A DNA stretch of 64,000 nt, from the NCBI RefSeq assembly GCF_004193775.1, contig NC_041005.1, positions 6,078,501 through 6,142,500 on the forward strand, written 5' to 3'. This document shows positions 11,401 through 21,800 of the stretch, one piece after another. The stretch's first letter is position 1. Each line of letters begins with the position of its first letter. Under the pieces are notes generated by a model. It did not search any database and had not been told where the DNA came from. It worked only from the letters and a program-made list of their open reading frames with translations. Made by a program: the position numbers and the translations under genes. Origin of the DNA: Glycine soja. Lineage: Eukaryota; Streptophyta; Magnoliopsida; Fabales; Fabaceae.

Positions 11401-14400
11401 GCAAATGAGATTAATATTTTATCTTTATTTCCTCTTCAAAGTTTAAACCATTTTCTCCCACATGATACTTTGTAGAATTGTAGTGGTTTATGAGTTACTC
11501 TTTCCAAATCACTAGGTATCTAGGAGTTATTATTGTTACCCCTTTACTTTCTCATGATGATATTACTCATACCCTGAAATTAATTGCTTGGGAGATTTCA
11601 TCTTACCTGTTCGGACCCATTCTTGTATATCAACACATCCTGCGGTTAGAATAGTTCAGTAAGTTAGATTAAGCCTTGTATAAGGGTAGGATTTGAATAA
11701 GGTATAGATGTTTACCAGTGACCCAGATACCAAAATGTAGAAATATGTTGGCATCTCATTTTGCAAGATAATGTCAACCTTAGATGGGTAGTATTCTGCT
11801 TTCGTTTCTGACACCTGTTTAATTCATGATGTCATTTTTAGTCACTGTTGAGATGTTTAGAGTCTTATTCAGTGCCACCTAAAAGACAAAAATAAAAGAA
11901 AATAAAGGAAAAAGCTTTACCAGCTGGGTGATAAAATCATCAGAGACTCCTTTAAATAAATATGTTGTTTCAACTATGTTTTGGAAAAGATGCCGAGCAA
12001 TGCTGGATCTTATTGTTTTAGGTAGGTCTTGCAACACTTCTTGCTGTAACTCTGCAGTCTGAAATTTCAATTGCATGTGTGCCAACATTTGCTCCTTTAA
12101 GCCTTCCGGGAGTCTATATTTGTTTGCATATTGTAATATTTTGTTGAAAGCATCCCTCTGTGAAGCCTGGAGGGGAAACTTATTAGGTCTTGGTACACTC
12201 AGATAAGTTTTTTTAGGACCAGAAGTGCTCCGATGGGGGGTATTTTTGCCTAATCCAGGAAATTTTCTAATAAATTCTTGTCCAATTTTGGCTGGGTTAA
12301 GAGAGCAAGCTGTTTACAGTTTTCCTAAATGCTATTTGATAATAACAGGAAAATGTAAAACTGGAAAGTGGTAGGAGGTAAATACTAGATATATCTAGAT
12401 GCATTTCCCATTTATTTTTCTTTTTACTTTCAACCTTCCTACCATCACTTATAACCAAGCATGTCTTAAGTTTCTACTTTCTAGAGTTGTTGCAAAGTGA
12501 AAGGTTTTGGGCATTTCACAATTTTTCTCTTTTATTAGAGCAAAGTATTTGGTTCAACATAATCTTAATGAAATAATTGCTTAATTTTAAAAAAGAAAAT
12601 TGTAAGAGACCGGTAGAAATTAATTATTTCCTAAAAATATGATAAACCAAACAAATTAAATTAGATTTTTTTTTAGTACTAGGCATTGTAGCATGTGAGG
12701 TAAGCTTGTTTTACATATTCTCAATGGGAGAATGTCAGATGTCAACAAACTAAAATAAATAAATGTTTCGTGTAATTATAGCTTAATGTCACTGTGTTTT
12801 GTTATTGAAAAAAAAAAAGTGTCACCGATTTCTTCCTTTTTTAATTATCAAAAGCATGGTTATCTTCTGCTAGGTTTGATATGCTAGCGGTATCAAATGT
12901 AAACGACCATGGAGATTGTCATAAAATTTACCATGACAAAGTTTCGGACAGAGCTATGAACCAACAGATTTGTCATGTTTCCGATTATATATGAAGTGAG
13001 GCCGATGTTAAACAGCATGTATATAGTACTGAAAAGCTTCTCCGTTAAATTCACTGCATAGAAATCTCCATAGCCAACAGTGGTAAGGGTTGCAACAGAC
13101 CAGTACATGGAATAAGTGTAACCCAACCCGACGCTCAAATCATTAAAATCCTCTGTTTTGTTTCCGATCCATGTGTTTTTGGGTGTTTTGTGCTGGACAG
13201 CCAACCAAAAATACGTGCAGCCTGCGAAGTGCATTGCAAATAGCGTAACCTGTGATTAACCAACGAAACGGGAAGCATGAACGAACCTACGTTAGCCAAT
13301 TTGGTAGTTACATCTTACTTAATTGAACCTGTGCTCAAACAGAAGATTTAGTAATTTACTTACGCAAATAAGTTTGCAAAATCTTGTTGCTGAGTAGTTG
13401 ATTCGTATGTCTTTTTCTAGCCTGGAAAACAGTTTGCACTTTCAGTCACAAATAGGAAAACCTGGTCAAAGCCATTGTTATTTAACCCTGTGGAATATAC
13501 ATGCATTATTTTTTTCAGTCACTATAAGACAATACGAAAGAGAAATAGGCGGTAATTTTGAGACTTTTTTTTTTATAATTAATTAATTTGAGTAAAAGCA
13601 GTGATAGAAAGAAGTAGAATAATTTGCAGAGGACTTAATGACTTAGCTTAAATGTAAGTTAGGTTATGTCAAGCTTAATTATTTGTTAAACGAGTCTGAT
13701 ATTATATTTATTAGTTTATTTAAAGACTTAGATCCTTTGCCTTACAAAAAAATTTAGGTTAATTAATTATTTAGAAGTAGGGTTATAAGTCTATTAAAAA
13801 TCTTATTATAATTTACTTTTTAAATAGGTTTTTAAGTTAAATTATACTCTTAAAAAGGTTAAATTATATATATTTTGATTTTCTTGAGAAAAAAGTACGA
13901 TATATATAGCATATGAATTATGTTAGTAATAACTCGTCAAACATGAATATTACAAATCTAAACTCTAAACTTGTACATATTTAGTCTTGAAATATGTTAT
14001 AAAAAAACTTTTTCAAAATTTGAAAATTAGGTCGCGCATGCACTTAAGTGAACTGCTCTTATATTCCCAATTTTATTCTTGACAATAACTCTAATCAACT
14101 TACACACGCTCCTATTATATCTTCGTAATTTACACCCTTAACAAGGAAGAGGGATATTATTTAAGTGCGTATTGATTTTGGTTAGTTGCTTTTGCTCTCG
14201 TTCCGATTTCATTCTTTTTTAATGTACCTTGCGAAGAGTTCGCTAACACGCCTCAATCGCCATAGTCTAAGCATAATTAGGAAACCGGAGACCTCGCTTT
14301 TGGTTGGTTTGCCCGTCAAAATTTGGTGTATCTGCTCAAATGGAACAGTGGAGGCTAGATCCATGGTGAAGTGTAACTTTTTGACGTACCTGTTGAAGTG

Positions 14401-15023
14401 TAATCGTTAAAACTTTGATAAAAAAAGAAAAAGAAAAAGAAGAACAAAAACTCGATGCAGGAGTCTATATAAATCTAAAATTATTCAAGATTGTAAAATA
14501 ATAAAATTTTCCTTTGGGCATGGCATACGCACCTGAGAGCAATCTTCTTATGGTCGTCAACGAGGAGATAGGTTGATGTATCCAAGTAAGCCACAAAAAA
14601 AGTAAGGATTATATCAACGGCAAAGAAGGCATCGACAAGGAGATCAACGGGCAACAGCGACCCAACTAGCAGTTCTCTGAAAGCTAGCTCGAATGGAGAT
14701 GCCCATGCAGAGTACACTACCAATGCTACTAGGAACGTTTGCCACAATCTACATATAATATATCACAAATTGCAATTCCACATCGCAGTGTAATAATGCA
14801 TATATAGATAAATTCAAATATCTACATTAAATACGTACTGATATCTACGGTCATAGGGAGCAATGACATATTTTCTTAGGTTCGACTTCAAGTAACCTTC
14901 AATATCAAAGATGGTGGTGCCAAATGCTGGAAAGAGGCTACTGGAAACCGACGCCGAGTTCGTTATTTCGTCGCTTGAGCGTCTTCTAACTAGAGATGAC
15001 ATCGACATTCGTAGAGCCACCAT
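8479..15023 (-). CDS. KAT3: Shaker-type K+ channel regulatory subunit, KAT3/AtKC1-like (633 aa, 13 exons)
   Basis: The exons in transcript order are 15023-14839, 14748-14533, 14389-14228, 13421-13364, 13249-12932, 12166-11921, 11814-11716, 11639-11607, 10935-10750, 10510-10436, 9623-9557, 9020-8868 and 8582-8479. They sum to 1902 bp with all phases consistent. The protein shows S1-S2 ([31 protein letters not shown]), an Arg-rich S4 ([19 protein letters not shown]), S5, a pore with TTVGYGDF, S6 ([17 protein letters not shown]), C-linker, cyclic-nucleotide-binding fold ([20 protein letters not shown]) and a C-terminal KHA domain ([13 protein letters not shown]...[10 protein letters not shown]). 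There are no ankyrin repeats, which excludes AKT1/AKT2. The match to AtKC1 in the C-linker and CNBD is the closest I know. AtKC1 (At4g32650) is a silent subunit that joins AKT1/KAT channels at the plasma membrane and tunes their voltage dependence. The ATG at 15023 is used; a GTG lies one codon upstream. Confidence 0.93.
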
Positions 15024-16440
15024 CACAAAATGGCTTCTTCAGAGAGAGAGAGAGAGAGATCAACACTTCTTGTTATCATCGCTGTTCTGTTTATGTACTT
15101 GCTGCACATATGCAAAAGGCAAGCCTTTGGCTTCTTGTTGTGAGGCTCCTAGACTATTACAATAATATTATACGAGGGAGGTGGCAGGGAGCTTTCGGAC
15201 TCTTGATTATATATATGTACAACTGCAACTTAACGACATAATTAGGCACAATGATACATAACTTTGTATAAGGAGGGTGATCCAAGTATTTGTCCACATG
15301 CAGAACATATAGAAAACAAATACCCTCTGTGCTTGTTTGGTTACATGTATTGACTATAATTTGAGCAAAAGCTTCACTTTTAATAATTATCCATGATTTA
15401 AGAATGTTCATAAAACCTAACAGACCATGTCGACACAATTTTTTTCCTCTCTATTTAAACCACGTCTCTAAAATGATTTAATAACTAAATATTTACATTT
15501 TGGATGAGCATTTCATGGCGTAATGTTATGCATGTGGCTTTTGTTAGTCCTATGGCATTCATCTATATTTATTATTCTTTTCTTTTTCTGTAAGAAAAAA
15601 AATTAGGGGAAGAAGACGGAGCCCCAACTAAGGGTAGTTGTTCTAATAATCGCTCTGCGATTAAAAAAAGTAAAAGTTACTTATTAAAGCAATGTATTGA
15701 TTGCGTATAATAAATAATTTGTTTGATGAAATATCTTAATGATACTACATAATCAAGATGTTGTCTAAAGATACGGTCAGAATATAAAGAAAACGAATGC
15801 TTACCCAAGTTTGCTGTGTGATTTATGTAAAACAAAAATTAAAATTTCATTTAATTTTTTATTACGAAATGTAAGATTAACAATTTGATTTGACGGTGAT
15901 TCAGCTCTTCCAAGTTCCTAGTATTTTGGTTCACGATTTAGAAACCAAACAACAAAGGGATAAATATAAGGGAGAAATGCTTATTCTTACGAAAAACAAT
16001 CGCACGAAGTCATGCACAAATGTTATTATTTGATTTACAACAAATTAACAATTTAACTTTTTCCTTTTTTATCTTTTAAATATCCAATGAAATGTGTACA
16101 TGTATTTATCGCGCAAATTCGTGTGGTATATTTTCGTACGAAATAGCATAGCTCTAAAGATAATTGAATCGGCAGATCAGGCAAATATGATCCACCATAC
16201 CTTTTGACTAATACCGTTGATTTATCCCTACTATGATTTATCGAGTGACACTCGTAAAATCGAATAAATGACATCTTTACAACAAATAACTTTGATAAAA
16301 AAAAAAACTTTCATACATTGAAAAATGCTCAAAATTCATGTACAAATGTTCTATTCTGAAAAAACATCAATATTTTGCTAAAAATTGTAGACTTCTCTTT
16401 TCCAATGCCGTATTAAAGAGTGACTTTCGTTGGCCGAAAG
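15024..16440. other. 5' flank of the channel gene, with a (GA)n microsatellite
   Basis: A perfect (AG)9 run at 15041-15058 lies 18 bp before the channel start codon. On the gene's strand it reads as a CT-rich leader, which is common in plant 5' UTRs. The rest, to 16440, is AT-rich with short meaningless frames. No gene is seen. Confidence 0.55.
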
Positions 16441-16444
16441 AGAG

Positions 16445-16640
16445 TCAATTCCATTGAGTGCTTAAGAACTTCACGTATCGTTGATGACATTCAGATGGTC
16501 CCAAATTCAGTGTTTGCATGAGATTCAAGGATAAAATTGCACCAATTTCTGCGTAGGGCATGTGATGATTTATTTCCACCAATCTTTCAAACCTGGCAAC
16601 AGTAGCAGTGCCAAACATATGTTGGACCAACTTGGATCTT
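16445..16640 (-). pseudogene. Unrecognised exon-like fragment
   Basis: A minus-strand frame reads ...SKLVQHMFGTATVARFERL followed by VEINHHMPYAEIGAILSLN and ends YVKFLSTQWN with a TGA. Its amino-acid composition is that of a real soluble protein rather than AT-rich noise, and the GC content is higher than in the flanks. I do not recognise the family. It lies about 230 bp downstream, on the same strand, of the last ZFYVE26-like exon relic. It may be its 3' neighbour or another stray fragment. Confidence 0.35.
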
Positions 16641-17210
16641 TGTATACCTCAAGATCAAGAAACCCACTTCAACAAAATCCAGGAACTGTGAAATCACTGA
16701 AACAAAATAAGATCTCTTGATTTTTATAATTAATACTTGATTCCCATTGCTTTTGGTTCTTTCCACTTCTCTTGAGAAATGGTTATGATCTTACTCCAGC
16801 TTTCTAGACATATATGTTGAATTAATAGACCAGATACACTTTGGACAATCAGATTCTTCTAGCAATAGGTTACATGTACTGAGCCAACCACTGCTAACAC
16901 ATATCAGGCACGGGAAGTGCATTTGTATGCAGCGCCTGCAAGAAGAATGGTAGTTAAGAGAAATTGAACATTTTATTAGCAAAAGTACATGTCTATTGAA
17001 AGTGGTAGCGATAGTAAAACACTATGTCAAGCTCACAAATGAGAAAAAGAAAATTTTTGAATTGTGAGGAGCAGGTGGTATTGATAACCCTAGGGCAAGT
17101 GATACCTAATAACAGGATCTGTAGGATCCATCAAAACAAAGAAGTGTATTTTTCTTAATTTTTCAATTAATAGCTCATTTGATGCACTATAGGAAGTTGG
17201 GAAACTCAAT

Positions 17211-17441
17211 ATGTCTAACAAAGAAGTGTATTTTTTTGTCTTTTGGTTAAGCCATCAACCACTTTCTTTTTTGGTCATGAAGGTCGAAGACCTAGAGAAG
17301 AGATTAGAAGAAAGATTTCAAGCACTGAATTTACTAGATATTGAATCTGGCATTAGGTTCTTTCCAAGGAGTTTTGAGGCATTTGCTCCTTCATCACTGA
17401 GAATTAGAGACAGGAATTTTCCTCAGGTGATTACTGATTAG
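17211..17441 (+). other. Exon-like plus-strand frame of unknown origin
   Basis: The frame from the internal Met at 17279 reads MKVEDLEKRLEERFQALNLL and continues to SLRIRDRNFPQ, where a CAG|GTGATT donor-like site follows. The Glu/Arg/Leu-rich start looks like a coiled coil. It is not part of the minus-strand ZFYVE26-like relic. I do not recognise it, and no partner exon was found nearby. Confidence 0.3.
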
Positions 17442-18899
17442 ATATTATACTTAAAAAACAAAAATCACTGTTAAATTTTTTTAAATGTAATATATGAAAT
17501 CTTTGTAGAAACACAAGGAGAAGAGAGAAATACCAAAGCTTTTATAATGATATATAATATCGTGATGATTTTGGGCTTCCTATAATTGTAGTTAGACTAG
17601 CAACCGGGTGCAGTACAAGAGTAATACAACATAGAGATCAAATAACATATAACACGACATATTTATCATTTTTGAAGTAACATGTGGACCTCTTTCTTTC
17701 AGTTAAAAGATATTTTTTCATTTTTTGTACCGATAAGTTTGTCTCGAATTGCCCGTCCCCATCCAGAAAAAAGTATTTCCAACTTTTTCCTTTTGTGAGT
17801 GCATAACTTTTAACTTAAGAAAGACAGTATATCATCTAAACACATTCACAATAATCCATCCTAATTGTCAGTCAATCATGGTTTTCAAGTTCACAATTTG
17901 AGAAATGAACAAACATTATCTTTATTAACAGGGTAATTCAGTCAGAATAAGCTGTGAATAACAATGCCTATCCAAATTTGAGGTTCCCTGTAACATGCAG
18001 GAATCACAGATGGGAAACAAGGCCCCATATTAGATAATCCATGTGACACTACTCTCTTATAAGCTGCGTCTTGAGGTGACACAGATTAGGTTAATCAGAA
18101 AATCCAACTATTAAATTTCCAAGCAGATATATATTAACCCAAGCCTGGATACCAGATTTGTTATCATTAGAAAGGCATATGATTGCAGTAAAAAAAGAAG
18201 AAAGGTATATAATTCCCTAGTTTGAAGAAGTGCGTTTACGATATATAGAGCTTACAATCCTAGCTGCTATGCATTTGAAGGTTACGATTCAGTGTAAACC
18301 TCATTTGGCAGTTAATAGAGCTTATTAGTTAATTTTCCATTTGGAAAGTCATGAAAAATGAAAACAAAGGTGGAGGCTAAAATTGATAGAAAGTTAACCT
18401 GATGAGCAACATACTGAACATCAGCCACACTTCCACTCTATGATGCAATTTGAAATGTACTTTTTAAACGACCACAAATTACACAAGCAAGAACCTTCCT
18501 GCATGCCCAATTCAAAAATAAAATACACATGTTACAATGGTTGCTGAATAGCTGCAAGGAAAAAGCTATGGAGAAGGCACATGGCATCATGTATTGAGAG
18601 CATTGTAGCTACAAATTGATTGTCTAGTTCTTTTGAAAGATGGCAATAGATATAAGATATCCAAATTTTTGTACCTAAAATATTTTAGGGAATGAAGAAT
18701 GATTTATAAAAATATCAAAGAATTTTTTTAAAAAATCCCAATTAACAACAAAAGAAAAATAGATAAAAGCCTTCACCCTTGGCTGCTAGTTAACATGTCT
18801 ATCAGACGGTCTGGATGCTCTTTATGCTTATTGGCATAAATATTTATTGTAGCACCTAAGACCTGCCTCATTCAGAACGTTGAAAATTATAACTGTTTT

Positions 18900-19115
18900 A
18901 CTGTCGGTGACGGACCTACACTATGGTCAGGGTGTGCACTTGCACCCCTCATTCTTTAAAATTCACTAATAAAATTTCTTTTAAATTAAAAATTGTAAAT
19001 AAAATCTTATATTTTTGTATTTTATTTCATATACATTTATATAGTTGAATTCATTGATTTTATTTTTTATAATTTGCTCTCACTAACTTAGGATCTTGGG
19101 TCCACCACAATTTAC
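18900..19115. mobile_element. Small non-autonomous element or its termini
   Basis: The left end reads CTGTCGGTGACGGACCTACA, and the right end, reverse-complemented, reads ATTGTGGTGGACCCAAGATC, giving an imperfect inverted repeat around a 'GGTGRCGGACC' core. The interior (GGTCAGGGTGTGCACTTGCA) resembles phrases often seen at ends of plant hAT-type or zf-TTF-associated repeats. It sits in an intron of the ZFYVE26-like relic. No clean target duplication was identified. Confidence 0.35.
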
Positions 19116-21800
19116 TTTAATGTTGTGTGTTTTGGGTGATCAGACCAAGCCTTTATTTATAATAAGTAAATAGAATAAATATTGATTAAATAAAGATCAA
19201 TCAAATAATGAGTAATAAGGATTAAATCACTAATTTCTCACTAATCATAAATAAGAGAATAATATGTAATCTAACAAAAATATTTCTTAAAGATGAGTTC
19301 TCTTGTAGACTTCCCCCTGTAACAGGACCAAGAATTACTAATAATAAACCATAAACTCAAGTGGTTAGAAAATGCACATTTTAATTGCCTTACTTGTTTT
19401 GACAATATAAAGCCCATGTCCATCTACGCTACAACCTCTTTGAAGCTACTTTATAGAGTCAAGTTTTACCATTACCAAAGCAATATAAAAAAAAAACTGG
19501 TGGTGTGACGGGCCATTGACACATTTACAGGGGTGGAAAGAATACGCCTAACAGCAGAAAAGGGCCGTTGGTTATGAGAGAATGCAAGGATAAAAAAGGG
19601 GACAATGATGGAAATAGGATGTCAGTTTTGTTATGTAGAAATTTTAAAAGGATAGGGGATTTGTTATGTGGAGGAGCTTATTAAACTTTTATTCAAGAGC
19701 TCTATATATAGAAATAGAACTAAAGTGTAACACAAAATTCAAATATTAACATTATCTTAATCTTAAAATCAAGCTGAACACATTCTAAATCTAAATGATA
19801 AGAATAATATCCTTATCTTTATATAAACTATCCTAAAATTTGAAATATAATAAAAAGTCCAAAAGCCTAAATTATTCAAAATTCAAATTATAGATATTTA
19901 GGCATATATTCTCAACCGGATGAAAGAGAGTGAAGAAATGGAAAAATTGATTAGATTAGAGAAATTACTAACCCTATGGAAGGTTAGCAAGAGGGAATTA
20001 GAGAATCATGGGCAGAATGATGTAGGGGAGGAGCTGAAATATGAGGGAGTCATCAAAGAATTTGGGAAAGAGGAAACCTTTGAGCAGGAGTATTGAAAAA
20101 AATCCACTTATAAGATAATGTCAAGATAAAATATATAAGGAAGACAATCTTCATCTTATGAGCTAGTTTTTGGGGTCAAGTTAAGTTCAAACTCACCTTC
20201 TAAGAAGGAAGAGTGACACTATGTCCAATATTTAATTCTTGTAGAATCAAATACATTTGCAAATAGTTCTAGTCATTTAACTTTTGAGCCACATTAAATC
20301 ATTCAACTGAAATTAAAAAAGCTCTTTACGAGTAGTAGAGAAAACGAAAATATAATTAGATTACCTGATCCCAGTCATCGTCATCTATTGTGCCCTTGAT
20401 GTTTCTAAAGAATTCTGTCAATTGGCTGCCTCTTTTTCTCTCAGCAAGAGATGCAGCAACACTGGCATATATATCAACAGCTGCAAGATACAATTAAAAA
20501 AACTAGCTAAGTATGCTGACAACACTTTGTGGAGCTAAAACCAGATTGTAAAGAGGAAAATCAATGTTACCAGGAAGATTGAATTCATAGATCAATAGGA
20601 ATGCCAAATCAAAATTCTTCTCAACAAGAACCTCTGCAATTTTACACCTTCGTCTGAAATTTTAAAAACATCATGAGCATTTGTAATAATTGTCATTATA
20701 GAAAACCATGAAATAGAAATATTACATGTCACAACAACAGAACATTTGAATGCATGCAATATGGATAGTGGACAAATCCAAATAACATTCTACAGTCATT
20801 AAGAGCACTATAATGATGGTTGACCCTAAAATTATCAAATGACTTAAAAATTCTATATGAAAGTACAACATCAAAAGATACTTGAGATGGAAGATTAAAT
20901 TATAAGTTGTTCTACAATCCATTTAAATTTTAAACAAAACTGTTTGTGTTTTAACCAAAACATCTTAGGTTAATGAACATATATTAAACACCAGAAAAAT
21001 TAAAGTTTTCTTTCTGTCATACAAATCTATTAGTCTCTAATGTAATTAAGTTATAATATTGGTTTGGCATATTTTTCCTCAGAAATTAATTACTAAACCA
21101 CTGAGATCTCAGTATTGGGTTTGGGTATATCCAATTACCTGGATTGATACCCGAGTAGAAAATTTTACAAGACCTTCCTCTGTAAGCTTTTTAGAGGCAC
21201 TTTTCCCTCTAAGACCTTTTGTGACAACCTTAGTAGATTCCCCACCTTTGTGCCTTGCAAACAATCCTTCATCAAAGTGCATCTATATCAATAAGCAAAG
21301 AAACACAGAATTATTAACAAAGAATAACATAAGTTAAACAAAATTGTGATGATTGATATATATAATAAGGTGAATTAAATATATGTCTTCTTATGATTTG
21401 TTGCATTCTGTTTTTTTAATAATATCTACAAGTACAAGGATCTGAGGACGACAATTGAAGGCTTCTTTTATTTTTGTAAGTCAAATAACAAGGTACCCAA
21501 AACAGAGCATAGAGCATATAGAGAAGAAAAACACTCATAGAATTCAATATTCCTGCAGTTACAAGAATGCAACTTGAAGCAAAAAAAGTTTTTTTAGAAA
21601 AGCAAGCCAACTGTTATTGATATATTCAATAAAAATAACCATAAATATCTTGAGCATGCTCAAAAGTTACCATGCTACCCTTCCTTTTTAAAATCAAATT
21701 ATGGACATACCTTGGCATGTTCCAAAGGTCTAATGGCTTCCTCTTGTGAAGAAGAATTCACAAACAACTGAATGCATAAGAGTCCAGCAGCAACATGGCC

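Larger units (their letters stand above)
16870..21800 (-). pseudogene. Decayed C-terminal exons of a ZFYVE26/spastizin-like protein
   Basis: Seven exon relics lie in the right order: about 21800-21711 (CIQLFVNSSSQEEAIRPLEH), 21282-21139 (MHFDEGLFARHKGG...KFSTRVSIQ), 20653-20571 (CKIAEVLVEKNFDLAFLLIY), 20480-20365 (AVDIYASVAASLAERKRGS...DDDDWDQ), 18862-about 18786 (INIYANKHKEHPDRLIDML), 18498-18399 (KVLACVICGRLK...VADVQYVAHQ) and 16935-16870 (ALHTNALPVPDMC, stop, QWLAQYM, stop). From memory they match the C-terminus of the plant ZFYVE26-like protein encoded by At2g25730. Most splice sites survive. The sixth relic has an in-frame TAG in place of Arg, and the last has a TAG in place of Lys. The exon expected between the second and third relics was not found, and no N-terminal part is present. 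The intact protein would be an endosomal/autophagic trafficking factor; this copy is dead. Confidence 0.8.

Noticed and set aside
15024..15026. GTG as the start of the channel protein
   Set aside because: The ATG directly downstream at 15023 is the normal eukaryotic start; the GTG adds only one residue.
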